64,000 nucleotides of DNA, from contig NC_133024.1 in assembly GCF_048771995.1 (NCBI RefSeq), positions 25,312,001 to 25,376,000 of the forward strand, given 5' to 3'. The translations under genes were made by a program, and so were the position numbers. This document shows, one piece after another, positions 47,801-60,799 of this stretch; the first letter of the stretch is position 1, and each line of letters opens with the position of its first letter. The stretch comes from Taeniopygia guttata. Taxonomy: Eukaryota; Chordata; Aves; Passeriformes; Estrildidae. Under the pieces are notes generated by a model that saw nothing but the letters and a program-made list of their open reading frames with translations, had not been told where the DNA came from and searched no databases.

Positions 47801-50800
47801 CCCTATCCTGATGCCAGGCACGGCTGACCTCACTGACCAGCCTGTCCTGCAGAGTAGGAGATGTGCCAGAGAGTGGTGCTGGCAGGGCTGGTGCAGCCTG
47901 GCCCCAGCCTGCTCCCATGCTGTCTCACACACCACAGATGAAGACCCTCAGGAGGTCTGGGAACATTCAGTTCCACAGAAATCAGCTCAGAAAATGCTGT
48001 GGATGTCTTTGCAGGTTGCATGCCTGCAGTCAGCCATTGCAGTCAGCTATTTCCCTGCCTGAAGCACTGGGCAGCCATCAGTCTCCCTGCCTGATTCTTG
48101 GGCAAATACAGCCCAGGAGCTAGCAACAGTCTGCTTCCAGATTGAATACCTGCGCAAAACATGAGATACCACCAGCCCTAGCACAGCCATGCTGTTGTTG
48201 CCTTTTCTACTTCATTACCTTGGTCCAACATCCCTATTTCTGCTCACAATCTGTAGCCCTGTGCCACAGTCACAGCCAGCTATCTCCTACAACCATAATC
48301 ACTGGTGATGGCACTGTTTTCAGGAACAATCACCATGAACTTTTCACACATGAGCCAAATTCAGACCCTAGGAAAGCAGATTTAGAGAGCTGCCCTGGTT
48401 TAACCAAGTCTGCTTGGGGCTACCTACCCTCATGAGAAAGCATTATTCCCTCATGACCCTCCCATGCTCCCAAGGGATTAGCAAAATCCCTCCTCATATG
48501 CCCCAATTGACATAATCAGGATTGACATCCTGATAGGTATCAGGCCATCCTGGGATGTGTGTTAAAGGCAGAGGGATGTAGGCTTAAGTAATCTTCTCCA
48601 GAAGAAAAGTCAAACGCTGTGGGGTGTTGACAGCAAGGCCAAAATCCTTTCAGTTACTGCAATTAAGAGTTGGTCTGGCCTCTCAGCAGGGGAACCTTCT
48701 GCTCAGAAAGAACCATATTTGGGTGTGAATCATCCTTTCTGCTCCTCCACCCAAAACACATGACCACCAGAAACTTTGGTGAGGAACAGGATGTTTATGG
48801 ATTTACATCACCGCTGCACATTGCCATGGCTGCCATTGTGATGCTAGGACAATGCACCCTGCTAGCAGTGTGCAGGGCAAATGCATCAGTACAGGTACTA
48901 GAGAACATGGTAAGGGAAGAGAGCAGGTAATCTGACACCTTGATTCCCTGATAAAATGGAAGGAGCATGTGAAAAATGCATATTTTATGATTGGCTTTTC
49001 ACAAATGTTACAATGAATATTATATGTGTAATGTTAGAAAATTGTGCTGTATTAATTCTCTTAAGTAATGTGTTAAATGTAGTTTTAGGCTACAACACAA
49101 TGTTGAAATAGAAACTCTGCGATGCAGGATTTTTTTACTAGCTCAAGCAAGAGATGAGATAATCAAGAAACTCTTCACACAGAGATGAGAGTGACTTAGG
49201 GCCCATAAAGAGTTACTGCCTCCTTTCCACCTTCTCTCCATCTTTATAGAACCACCAAGATTAAGGGGAAGAAGTTGACAAAACCCAGAAAAGTTCTTAA
49301 TTTGCAAGGAATTCATGCATCATATATGAGATATATGAATATGCAACAGGCTATTGCTTTTAAGGTTATTCCTTTGTTCACAAGGGACGCTGTTCATGAC
49401 TTAGTGTCCAAGAGCATCCGGACGTTTGTAATTCTTTGCTTTTTATTGTCTTGTAATTGTCCTAACTCTAAATTTTATTACTTTAATTGTATTACTATTT
49501 TTATAACCATTTTATTATTATTAAACTTTTAAAATTTTAAAAACCAAGTGATTGGCGTTTTTCACAAAGCATCATGCTCCTCCCTCCTTGCTATCAGTAG
49601 ATAGTAGGAGCATGCCCTGAGGTCTTCAGAACAAGGTAGGAAAAAAGGTTAAACAGCTGATCACACAATCCTGTGCTGGCTAAACCACCAGGAAGGGGAG
49701 GAAAGTATTCCTGGTCAGCTTTGAATGGTATAATGAGACCTCTCTACCACCTTCTCAGACATGCAGCAAAGGACCAAGGAGAGAAGCTGAGCTGCAGTTA
49801 CCTGGAAAGTTCCTTCCTCAGAAGGTCGCAGAGACTCCCATTCTGGAGAGTCCAGGAACTGGTATGGAAAGACATAGTGAAGGAATTGTCCATCCTGGCA
49901 CACTCGGATCCTGCAGAGGACAGGTGAGGCAGACAGGCTTAGGCCACAAAACAGATGTCACACAAATCTGATAGCTCAAACAGTGTGTTCCACCAGGGAG
50001 GAAAGAAATACTTGTCTCACACATGTCTTGTACCCTTTTGGGACAGCTGCAGGTGCTTTAGTGATGAGGCTATCCCTCCTTTCTCTGTGGAAAACCAATT
50101 GCTGCCACTTCCCCATACTCCATCTGTGTTGTTTCTTGCTACAAAGACAGCCCTCACAGGTGCATGCTTGGTCCTAACCCAGGACTTCTCAGCCCACAGG
50201 ACTGCTGCTTTCTAGGCACTTCTAAGCCAGCCTGTGGCTCTTTGTACTTGTATCTTCCTCCTGCCTCCGGGACTGCATGAGAGCATTCCCAGTCTTGGTA
50301 CTGGGAAGTCACTACGCTCAGGATCCCACAAAGTCCCACTGCCCGTGGTTCCTCACAGATCACCGTGGGAGCTCATAGTTTGCTGCACGTTACCACTCAC
50401 TTTCTCTTGGCCTTCCAAGTATCCTTTTTGCCTACTTTTGATACAATTGCCTGCCAGGTCAAGGTCAAACATGCACTGAGCTCTGTTGTGGGAATAGAGA
50501 AGGACCTGCACAGGCCTGAAGCAAGGACAATGCCAGGGCACTCTGGAGTTCTATTCATAGCCCTGCATCACCAGACTTGCGGCCTCTTGCTTTCCTGTCA
50601 CCATGTACCCCTGTTGTATGATGCACAAAGGCAATTCTTGCCTTCAGGAGTTAAAAGATTTTGTTCCCCTTTGGCTTCTATCAGCTGTCAGTGCTGCCTG
50701 GAAGGCTCAGGAATTGTAAGGCACATTTCCCAATCCAGGCATATTCTGCATTTCTAAGACCCCACTTGCTCAGTTTAAGAAAGAGCACCATAACAGCAAT

Positions 50801-52742
50801 GCTCTGTTGGTCAACATGGATCTCACAAGGCAATAGAGTGGATACTAGGAAATGTAAATCCACTCCTATCTCCATGGAGTATCCTTTACTTCCCACTGCA
50901 AAAGAGAGCCCAACAACTGCCCACCATCACCATCTCACTGTCTGTTGCAGCACTTTCATGCCCACAGAGTAGCATCACATTATCCAGTGCAGGTCAAGAC
51001 AGCACAGACTCTTCCCCATCAATATTATTTACAGATGCAGTAAACTTCTGAGCCAGCTGCTTACCAGAGATGTTTGGTAAGGTGAAGTGCTACTGGAAAC
51101 ACACATACCAAATATCCTTCCAGTGCTTTGCCATTCAATAACCTGGTGGACCCAGGGTGCTCTTAACACATCTTAAAAAAGGGACCAACATCAAAAAAAG
51201 GAAGGTCACAAAGAAGGTTCTTCTTTGCATACTCTCTCACCAGAAAGGATTGGCCACTGCAGTAAAACAGGAGCCCAAGGTGATGCTTTGTATTCCCAAA
51301 GGAAAATCCTTGTGAGACACAGCTCCTGCAGCTCAGCACTGCTCCTGTTTAGAGATCTTCTTCCTTTCCCATTCTTATGTAACATAAGTGCCAAGTCTCT
51401 GGCAGCAGACTGGAAGCCAACACTATTGCTATTTGTATGCATCTGGATTTTGCAAATCCATTTAAATGGATATGCTGCTAAAGGCATGCCACAGGATCTC
51501 AGGTGAACAAATGCCAGTACTTGATCAGCATAGTTCATTCAATCAAATCTCCAGTGTGACTCTCTAGAGGTCCCTGAGGTTCTCCTTGGTGGTCCAGAAG
51601 AAGGAATATCACAAATGCTTGACAGCACAGGGAAAGAAAAACACCTGATTAGGCAGGATCCACCACAGGAAAATACTCTCTCTTTTGATGAAATGGTGCT
51701 CAAAGTGAAAAATGTCAAAGCCCTGAGGGTTGGGGTGTTGGGAACTGGAAATTCTCCCTGAACACTACTGGCCAGGAAGAGCCAGTGAACTGAGGCCTCA
51801 GTACTCAGCATACTCAGCACACAGCTCATCACATCACAGAGGTGTGCTGGGTACCACCAGAGACCACAGGTCCAGAAACACTGTTCTCCTGCCTTGAGAA
51901 ACACATTCTCATAGCCATTCTGCTCCCATCAGAAATAAGATCACTTCAAAATGACAGACAAAGGGTAAGGATTCATCAAAAGTATTAGAGGCAAGGCTGA
52001 GCTGGCCACTTCATTGCCCATAGCTTGAGTCTGCAAACCATCTCCTGAAATAATGTTAAGTCAGAAAAACAAAACAAAACTAACACCCTAAAAAACAAAT
52101 TTCCCCCTTCCCCAACAAACTGATGCATAACTCAGATCCTTTTCAGAGGAAGGAAACAATCCTCACCCCAGTTTTGACAGAGGGTGATAATACAACAATA
52201 AGACACAGTGGTTTGCTATCAGACTTTGTTCAGAAATGGGAGAGCCTTTACCTGCCAGACAGCAGCAACGAGAGGCGGTCAATGGGCGTCTTGCCTTCCA
52301 CTGCATAATTCTGGTCTCTGACTAGTGACTGGACCTGCTCTTCACAGCACTTCACGATTTCTTTGTAGACTTCCAGGGGCACCTGCAAGGGCAGGTACAT
52401 GGTCTTGTAGAGGAGGTCAAACTCTTCTGGGATGGTGTTTCTGCGGAGCCGGTAAGCCAGGTGAGCCAGCTGAAGCAAGCAGGCGAGGACCAGCAGCATG
52501 TTCCAGATGAAGATGTCCAGCCCACAAGCGCTCAGCCAGCCCCACAGAGCATAGCAGAAGTAGCCTGGGGCCAGGAGGCCAAAGATATAGAGAGACCCAA
52601 AGATGCCACTTCCCCCCATGTAACCCAGGAGGACAATGCAGCTGGCCAGCTGGTAGGCTGCTTCCTCCATAATCTCTTTCCAGGCATCACACACTGGAGG
52701 CCGGAGAACAGCCTGGTCCCAAGAGGGGCTGTTTGCGCTCAT
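41841..52742 (-). CDS. POPDC2: POPDC2, Popeye domain cAMP-binding membrane protein
   Basis: Coding exons: 52252-52742, 49802-49910, 45543-45909, 41841-41923, giving 349 residues. Phases agree at each junction (2, 0, 1). Three membrane spans lie at roughly residues 32-50, 54-72 and 75-97 (with LLGYMGGSG and WGWLSACGLDI). The Popeye domain follows, with PEEFDLLYKTMYLPLQVP, the cAMP-binding motif FLDSPEW (Asp184) and FQVTLTAE, then GYDISEKLYSLNEKLFAKFG. The C-terminal region is proline-rich and ends APLAPTQTPEL, almost the same as human APLAPTHTPEL. By family knowledge it sits in the plasma membrane of heart and skeletal muscle, binds cAMP and tunes ion channels such as TREK-1. The start MSANS matches the human start; an in-frame ATG 18 codons upstream (52796) could extend it. 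The human Asn4 sequon (NSS) is NSP here, so that glycosylation site is lost. Confidence 0.95.
45451..45909 (-). CDS. POPDC2: POPDC2 alternative long third exon (read-through C-terminus)
   Basis: If the in-exon donor at 45542/45541 (ctgg|gtgagg) is not used, exon 3 stays open for 30 more codons and stops at 45451. This replaces the TPEL tail by one ending MDYVSEGEYMK, for a 352-residue form. The added part is acidic and aromatic. A proline run (EPPPQPPPPPPPAP) is encoded just upstream in both forms. The open frame past the donor suggests real alternative 3' ends. Confidence 0.6.
   Translation of the reverse strand, partial: VTLTAETDCSYITWPRKKLYLLLRKDRYIARLFSSHLGYDISEKLYSLNEKLFAKFGLRFDIRLPSLYHVLGPASSEGESEDCEELLPGSGQASVSEPPPQPPPPPPPAPRPRASRPDSDVLGEDSTSLVLEDFAELPGSFMDYVSEGEYMK
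48968..49566 (+). mobile_element. Songbird solo LTR in POPDC2 intron 2
   Basis: It starts TGTGAAAAATGC and ends GGCGTTTTTCACA, so its tips form a TGTGAAAAA / TTTTTCACA inverted pair. The 3' part 'ttattattattaaacttttaaaattttaaaaac' is typical of a passerine LTR as I recall it. The flanks GAGCA and AAGCA could be a 5-bp target duplication with one difference. No internal genes are present. Confidence 0.7.
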
Positions 52743-55700
52743 CCTGCCCCACTCCCCACCCTCCCCAGCCGTCCTGCGGTCAGAATGAATTGTCATACAC
52801 AAAGGGTGCTGCAGACGCTGGAAACCAGAGCTGCTGGGTAGCTGTTCCTTCTCCTCTTCCTCTTGTGCACCGTCTGCTCCCACAGCAGTGCTTCAAAGTA
52901 ACATGCTAAAAAAGTGCTGCTGAATGTTTTTGCACCCAAAAAATTCCAAAAGTGTTTGCTTCTTCTCTTTGTGGCTCACAAAGCGTCGGCTGGCCCCCTT
53001 CTGATCCACAACAGTGAGAAAAGAATCTGGCAAACGTGAGGCCAAAAGAGCTCAGTCAGAAAAAGAGTCGAGGCCATTAGCTGGAAAACTCACAGACAGG
53101 ACAGAGATCTCCTTGCACTGCTTGTCCCGCCTGCGCTGCAGCAAATGGAATAGCGACCGTGAGAGAGCAGCAGAGGGAGCTGGTGTTGAGTGTGGAATGT
53201 GTATCTCTTGGCAGTGGAACGGAGAGAGACCCCAAATGGATAACCATGTTTGGAATTGAAATCCAAGGAGCAAAAGCAGCGAGGAGAATAGAGAGCAAGC
53301 ACGCACCCGCTACTTAACATACCTCAGGCAGCCAGATAAGCCCAGCGCAGCGCGAGGAGGGGAAAGGAGAAGGGAAAACAACCAGCTTATCGCGGCAAGC
53401 TCCAGTCACACATCGGGCTCTCCACCGCTCTGCACTCCTGCAAAAGAGTGACTTTCACCCAGCACGAAAAAAGGAAAAAGGTCACCCCCTTTTCCCACTG
53501 TGGTTCATAACTATGACAAGGACTTAGCAAAGGAAGAGAGGCTGGCTCTCAAATAGTAATTTCCAGGTCCATTACAGCCTTCCCTTACACCAGGGAGCTT
53601 CCTCTCACGGGGTGTTTTAGATCAAGGGGCACAAGGAAAAGCTTTGCACAGCCAGAGAACTGTGAATGCAAGGGATAAAACTAGTGCAAATGAGCCTCTG
53701 GCACTCAGTTTCATCTATCATGAAGACGAGACTATCCTGCCTGCCAAAAGCTTTGTGAGCGTATAACACTTGGAAGCACGTTTTGTGGGGAAATCCTAGT
53801 TGAGGGATTACAGGCTCTGTTGGGAAGCACCCTTGAGAAACATCATCTCACATTCTCATTTTTCTAATAGCTGTTTAGAACCTGCCCCAGACCTTCATTT
53901 AGCCCAAAGACGATAGCCAACACTTCCCACTCAGGTAATCCAGGACACAGGCACAAGAGAGAGCCTTTGAGGTCAGTCCTCCATGGTCAGCTACACAAAA
54001 CACGCATAAATGCAATTCCTCCCCTGCTTCGAGTAATTATCAGTCACACAGGCAGGATCTGCCCCACTGCCAGGATGCAGTTACATTTCAGGCATTGACG
54101 CAACCCACGTGGTCTCCCATCACAGTATGAAGTCAGCCTGCATGGGTCAGTGGGGTAGAGATAGGGTTTCAAGGGTGGTCGTGTTTCAGACCGAGCTTGC
54201 AGCTGCCCTGCCTAACATGCCATTCCCATTGGCACCATTCAGTTAAAGACACACTGATCACCTCTCCTAACTAATAGTACTCTGGAATAACTCTGTCTCC
54301 CAGGCAAGGCTGCAGCAACGCTTTATGGCAACCTTCAAGAATTTATCGAGGTCTTGGCCAGTACAATCTTATTTCTGCAATGATAAGGCCACGTGCAATA
54401 CAGAGCTGCATGGCTCCTAAGAGCCATCCTGGCAGGTTGACAGGTGGGAAGGAAAGAAGACAAATTAAATGTTGCACAGTCCATTCAGAAAGGTGCTTTC
54501 TGTTAAGGGTAAAGTGAAATAGGGAAACTGGTCTTCAGAGACCCCTTAACTACGTGAAGAAATAAATCCTATCTACTGAAGCAGAACAGCACTCATCTGC
54601 AAGAGTTATGGGGAAATTAAGAACTTTCTCTTGACCTTCTCTGCAAAGCAGGACAGATGATCTTACTGCTAAAGCACCACAATAAAAATCTTGGGATCCA
54701 GCTTCTGTTTTTCATACCATTGCCATATACTCGCTATATGATCCCGACAACACCTTGTCTACCTTTAGGCCTGCAAAAAAACTGTAAGGAGCCTTCTCTC
54801 CAAGATAGGCTGACAGCTGATAAAATGGAGAGTTGGGATATCAAGATTGTGAACACTTAGGAGAAAGATACTTTACATAAGATCTATGAGACAAAACTGA
54901 ACTGCTATGAGAAGAAATGTAGAACTACATTAGAGGAAGCATCCTGAGAAACACCATTGCAATTTCTCCTACCTTTTCATACTACCAAAACCCTTTTGCA
55001 GGGACATCAAAGAAAGTGGGGAAAAAAGGAAGTTAATAATTTTGTTCTTCTGTTAGGTAAATTCCTGAGTAAAAAGTAAACTGGAACACAGTGTTAATGA
55101 CTCATTAGGACAAGAAAGACCTTCATCTGACATCTTCCAGAATGCAAATAGTGGTGTTGCAGCGAAACACTGTGGGTGAGGATGACCTGTTGTGATTTCT
55201 CTGTGCAAGGCAGACAGGAAGCTTTCAGCCCACAGCAATAATGGCACAAAGCTCTCATTAGAAACTACACCATTTTTCTGCTGGGTCCCAATGTGACATT
55301 GTAGAGAAAATGATAAAGCACTTTAAAAGGTAGATCTCGGAGCACACACTAGAGATTAACTTCGTGTTTTCAGACTCAAATTTCTAAAAGGAAGATTTCT
55401 AAAGTGATTAAAACACCAAGACTAAATCTTCCTTTCTCCCTTGACAGTACCATGGCCATACAGATAATCTTCACAGCACTTTCAGTTTTCCACCCAGCAA
55501 AAGTAAAAAAACTCTCTTATTACCAAAATGGTATTTTATTTTCATGCCTTGCTTTAGATTAGAGTAAATGCCCTTCATCCAGGGATGCTGGTTCCTCCAA
55601 GATGAGTATTCAAAAGTCAATACTGATTCAATGGGAAAAGGACATACCAAAGTTTAAAACAATTTGGAACAAAGATGGCAAGTTCATAGAAAACACCTGA

Positions 55701-57600
55701 GCAGCATTAACACCCTTCCCTGGAAGTAAACACATAACCATTACTATAAAATGTGTCTGTGAAAAACAGAAACACACATGTCAAGCTTTTCAGCACTGAA
55801 ACAGGCAGTGTGGAAACAGGTACTTCACTGATTTCCCCACTTAGAATGGACTCAACCAGTAGCGCTAAATATTTAGCTCCATGTGATGATGCAACACACG
55901 TACAGCCTGCACTATGTTTGGCAAACAAATCCTCTGTCCTTGAGAGCCTCACAACACAGAGATTATCAGTCCCAAATCTCACAGCAGATGAATGACTAGT
56001 TATTTTGCCCATCCTTTAGGAAGTCAACAGGTTCACTACTGATCCCATAAGCAGAAAACTAGTTCAATCACCTGTGCTGAGGACACTAACACCTTGGTGG
56101 CTTGAAGTCAGAGAGGGCATAATCAAACATCTCTTTTTTGATTTATTATATAGCGCATTTCTGGCATTAGTCTGCAGAACTGTTATCTACACAGAATAAA
56201 CACTAGCTCCAAAATATACACATTTGATTTACAGCTGTTGGGGAAGGTCTCAAGCCTACTCCAGACAAGCTCACAGTGAATTACAAAGGTTCAAAGATTG
56301 CAGGCACTGCATCTAGTTGCGCTGCTCTATAGTTTAGTCAAGTTTCCTGCTACTGACCTGTTTCACACCCTCGAGGTACGCACCACCCCATGCAGAGCAC
56401 TGCCTGTCACCAACACGGTCAGTAAGCATTAACACAGGACCTCCCACTCCCTGAATGAAGCCCTGAATCCACTCCACAGGAATACCATAGTAGATATGAA
56501 GCCACTCAGCAAGGAATTTGATTTGACTACAAGGTTTTTCCATTGTTGCTTTAAATGTAGAGTTGTCCAGTATCCTTTCTGTACTTGTTGCACACAAGTA
56601 CATCAGCATCCCACTCATTTCCAAAAACTTTCTAAAGCACTAGCCATGCTCTTACCCTCATGGAGGTCTAAACATCCCAATTCTTAAGTGAATAGAATTT
56701 GTGTAAAATTGTGCAGGAATATTTTTTTTTTCTTGACCTGGTATAAACAGCACTCCACTCTCACTTGGCCACTCCCTGCCCTGCTCCTGTGGCACCATTT
56801 TCACAGTTTACGCAGACCATGCTACCACAAAGCTAGTGCTCATCCACCTTTTACCATTCTCTTCAGTTCTTGCTCTGAAACACAATGGTTCGACAAGGAA
56901 TGACCTTATTCAGGTTCCTACCTCAAGACAATAATAAACACCTAGAAGAACACCAGGTCCTGCTCCTTAAACAGCTACAGTGCCACAGGCAGCTTTGAAT
57001 ACTTTCTGCCAGAGCCACACCTGCATCCCTACTCTGAGGCAGAAAGCCAGCACGGACACAACTCTTGTTTCAGGACAGGACCTTCAGAAAACATTCCCAG
57101 AGGAAGAGTCTAAACTCTCCTCACACAACTTGTGAGTCTCAACAGAGGCAGCACCAGGTGTCATATACTAAATATTCCCAGTCAAATGCCACTGCTAGCT
57201 CAGGATATGCAGGGCCCAGCAGGCAGAGAAATGATCGTGACTACACTCACCCCTCCAGCAGGATCAAAGCCAGGAGAAAAATCAAGACAAAGCAGATTTT
57301 GCCTCTTCAGTTTCTGAAGAGAAAACTCATCAGAAGAAAAAGTAATTAGCGACACCATATTCAGGAAAGCCAGCTCATCACAGGAAGAGTAACACTAGGG
57401 TTGCACAATCACATTTTATGAAGCCAGAAAAGCCCCACTTGTAATAAACCAGAAGTCGCACCTAATGTTTCTCTAGATTGCAAGAAGGAATCAAAAGCAA
57501 CAACTACCATCTCATACAACACTATCATCTCATACAAGTGAAAGAAGCAGCCAGAAAACAAAAGCCCATGTGTGCATAGCACAAGACCAACTCCACAATA

Positions 57601-57683
57601 ACTCAGCATAAAAAAAAGCTTTACTTTCAGGCAAGTAAAAAAAACTCAGCATAAAAAAAAAGCTTTACTTTCAGGCAAGTAAC
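57601..57683. repeat. Two-copy tandem duplication, period 43 bp
   Basis: The unit beginning 'actcagcataaaaaaaagct' and containing 'ttactttcaggcaagtaa' occurs at 57601 and again at 57644. The copies are nearly identical, differing mainly in A-run length, which suggests a recent slippage or duplication. Confidence 0.85.
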
Positions 57684-57820
57684 CTGTACATAAGTCTCTT
57701 GCAGTGACAGGGAGCAGTCCTCTGCTCCCTTTCCCTTGAAGAACTACAGGCTCAAGCAAGTTTGAGGCGGGAAGTACCTAATTTTTCAATATAAACAATC
57801 AAGCTCAGGTAACGGTATTC

Positions 57821-57849
57821 AAAAACCGTCAGAAGAATTCGAACATGGG
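57821..57849 (+). repeat. 29-bp exact repeat, copy 1 of 2
   Basis: 'aaaaaccgtcagaagaattc' followed by 'gaacatggg' is found exactly again at 60109-60137, 2.3 kb away. The flanks are only weakly alike. This copy lies downstream of COX17. Confidence 0.85.
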
Positions 57850-58365
57850 GAAATCAAATACAGTTTTGACTCTAAGGAAGTTCATTTCGTAAGACTGTGG
57901 TCTTTGTACAAACATAGTTACAGCTAGTGTCACAAACAGCACCACAAGCTTCAGCACGGCTGCTGAAAGCTGCTGGAGTGCAATGCTACTAGCATGATTA
58001 CACAATTTGCATCAGTGGGAAAACCCACCAAAGTTTTCTTTCTGTTCAACCACACCACCTCAGTAATCAGTAGGAAGAGAGTTCCTACATTAATGATTAA
58101 GCAGGCTTTCCTCATTCTCTCATTCCTGCAGCATGCTGTTTTCAGTAAGGAGGGCACTGTCATTTCTTTACTTAAAAAGAAACAGAAGGCAGGAACACTG
58201 GTCATTTTCAGGCTTTTATTAAGAGGAAAAAATATATTTTCTATAGGAGTGGTCAAGAGCAAGCAGTGGAAAAGCTACAGATGTGATGCATACTCTATCT
58301 TTAAAGACTCTTCATAAATAGACTCTTTGTTTATATTTGTTCTTCAAAGCAACTTGCAGAAATAA

Positions 58366-58371
58366 TTTATT
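58366..58371 (-). terminator. Candidate COX17 poly(A) signal
   Basis: The minus strand reads AATAAA here, about 460 bp past the COX17 stop, with T-rich sequence after it. A second AATAAA lies at 58215-58220. Which is used cannot be told from sequence, and a non-coding third exon as in human is not excluded. Confidence 0.35.
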
Positions 58372-58829
58372 TTGCAGCTTTCCAGAATGCAGTCACACCA
58401 AAGACATCATCTAGAAGAGAAAGGAAACACAGCTTCACAAAACATGGTTTTCCACTGGATATTGAGCAACAGTTCAACAATCAACAAAAAAACCCCAGCA
58501 CAAACCCACAAAAACCAATTCCCATGTGTCCTAGCACCAGAAATCTAAACTGAGGTTTGGATCTCTTAGCAGACAACAGAGGCAGCACCATTCTCTACTG
58601 CTGAAGAGTGACTCACAGAGGCTGTGTACTGCCAAGGGTTTCACCACCCTCACAGGACAGCAATGTTGGCTGTAATGTCAATGAGGATTGCTCTGCCTTC
58701 TCTCGTGATGGCAACACCATCATGAACACTACTCTGGGCCTTCCAGTGGCACCAGCTGAGGTGCCAGGGCACTTCAGAGGCAGAGGTCCTGAAGGCTGTA
58801 CTCACCCCACTCAGTCCTGCTCATCTCAC

Positions 58830-60541
58830 TCATATCTTGAAGCCCAGAGCTCTCATACACTCTTTGTGAGCTTCAATAAGGTGCCCACAATTTTCTTCTC
58901 CCTTCTCAATAATGCTGCAAAACAAAAGGATTTCCAGGGTTCAGCAATAAAATGTTCACTTACTTTTAGTCAAAGAAACAGAATTGACAAGCTGTTGGGG
59001 ACAATTAAAAATCCCTATTAGGATCCAGAGATTTTTTTTTCCCCATCCTGTCCAGGGTAGTGCTGTGTTGGACAATATAAAACTATCCCAAAACATTACC
59101 CAAATCTGGAGCTGTGCACCTAAAACTCTGACAACAGGCATAACAGAACTTCCTATTCACAGGCAGGGTCTATTCTGGGCAAGTCTGGATGGGGATTTGT
59201 TATACAACACAAGGCTGTCACATCATCAAGTATGCTGAGCCGGCCAGTTTCAAATTATTCAGCATGGAAGCAACAAAATTTCTCCAGTAACAGAACAATA
59301 CAGAACAGGCTAACCAGTAAATGATAGTCCAACTTCAGTTGCAATTTAAGAACCCTGAAGCAAAAAGCAAAACAAAACGCAACACCTGCCCAGCTATTGT
59401 TGAAAAAATGATTCACCATATATAATAACTTTTGATGTTACTCATCTATCCAAGTAAGTCTCTCATTGTTGGTATATCATGTATACCACAAAAGCAGTTC
59501 AGACTTGCTGTTTGACTGAATGACAGAACTGGTTAGTTTTTTTCTTAGGTTTTTTTACAATGAGCATAGACATCCTCTGGCTGCCCAGGGCAACTCCATC
59601 TGACCAGTACCATCCACCCTAACATCTTTTTCTTAAGGGGGCCTGGACTCACCCTCACAATACTATGTAATTAGACATGCTCCCCTAAACTTAGCAAAAA
59701 CAGTGTTCAGTATTGTGTCACCTACCATGTATACCACCAGCAAAGTAAAAAATAAAAATAAAAATAAACCCAAAAAACACAAAAAAAAAAAGGAGACAAT
59801 TTGGTCATCAGATTAAAGTTTTTTAAACCTTAAAGATTCACTGTCAAAGGAGCTCCATTTTGAGGGTGCACTTCACTTCATACTGTTTTATAGGTCCTAC
59901 AATCACGACTAAGCCTGTAATTACCACTGCAGCTATACAGGTCACTGTCAAATTTTGAACTTCTCTGGGAAATGTCATCCTCTGAGCCTCAAAAAAACAG
60001 AGTATTTTGCTTTATTTAAAAGAGAACGTAATTTATACTCAGGTGAACAACAAAGAAGTTATCACCTGCTGATACGCGTTGCTTCAATCAACAATCATGA
60101 AGATTTACAAAAACCGTCAGAAGAATTCGAACATGGGAAGCAGCATTAAAAGGTGATCTTTGAAACCTGTTTTAAACACGGGCTATGAGGTTTTAAACCA
60201 TTCCTTTCTACAGTATCCTTTTCCGACAGTTTCCTCTCCTTCTCCACACTCTCCTCCTCCCTGGGATGCTGCAGCAGGGAGAGCCCCCAGCCCCCTGCGC
60301 AGGCCGGCAGGGGCACACGCGGCGGGAGGAGGGAATGCGGCGGGGCAGGCGCACACGCCGCCGGCAGGGCAATGCCCGGGCACGGAGGGGCGGCCGCGGG
60401 GAGCTCGGGGCCGGGTCCCTACCAGGCGTCCCGCGCCTTCTTGGTCTCGGGGCAGGCGCAGCAGGGCTTCAGCGGCTTCTTCTCCTCCCGCGCCTCCGCC
60501 GCGCCCTTGCCGTCGCAGCTGGCGGCGGCCACCGAGGACAT
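58830..60541 (-). CDS. COX17: COX17, mitochondrial copper chaperone for cytochrome c oxidase
   Basis: Two coding exons, 60423-60541 and 58830-58914, join in phase 2 inside a Cys codon, giving 67 residues (human 63). COX17 carries Cu(I) in the intermembrane space to SCO1/SCO2 and COX11 for assembly of complex IV. The sequence [20 protein letters not shown] matches human exactly. It holds Cys27, Cys28 and Cys30 of the copper site and the first CX9C (Cys30-Cys40). The second CX9C is Cys49-Cys59, and the protein ends CMRALGFKI as in human. The N-terminus is Ala-rich and differs from human, with an extra Cys9. Small size, a single intron and a strong CpG island fit a housekeeping gene. Confidence 0.97.
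60109..60137 (+). repeat. 29-bp exact repeat, copy 2 of 2
   Basis: This is identical to 57821-57849 and lies in the COX17 intron, about 290 bp from exon 1. Confidence 0.85.
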
Positions 60542-60780
60542 GGCGGGCAGCTCCCGGCTCCCTCAGCCCGCGGGGAGAACGGGCCGGCGGCGGCCGTGCG
60601 AGCCCGGCTGGTTCCGGGAAGCCGCGGCTGCTGCCGGGAAGCCTCGCCCGCCCCTTCCCGGCCCGCGGCCTGCCGGGAGGGGTAGCGGAGCCTCCTCCCC
60701 CGCCTCTTCGTGGCCGTCACGGCGGTGGGCGGTGCCGCACAGCGCCGGGGCACGAGTGACGTTTTCCAGGGTCACTCGGT
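60260..60780. promoter_or_regulatory. CpG island promoter of COX17
   Basis: Very GC- and CpG-rich DNA covers COX17 exon 1 and about 240 bp upstream, with GC-box-like runs. In mammals CFAP91 is transcribed away from this side, so the island may be bidirectional, but no CFAP91 exon is seen in the window. Confidence 0.65.
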
Positions 60781-60799
60781 AATGAGCGAGCCCGAAGGG

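Larger units (their letters stand above)
53000..58829. other. Intergenic region between POPDC2 and COX17
   Basis: The first few hundred bases are probably POPDC2 5' UTR or promoter; both genes are on the minus strand. The rest is unremarkable, AT-rich DNA in which I see no coding exon. The likely COX17 3' UTR occupies roughly 58366-58829. A 43-bp tandem duplication lies at 57601-57683. Confidence 0.5.

Noticed and set aside
52743-52883. 47-codon upstream extension of POPDC2
   Set aside because: The open frame begins with GTG, not ATG, and MSANS matches the human start. Only the ATG at 52796 remains as a weak alternative.
60160-60782. Long open frames opposite COX17 exon 1
   Set aside because: They are shadows in the COX17 CpG island, low in complexity and rich in Gly, Arg, Ala and Pro.
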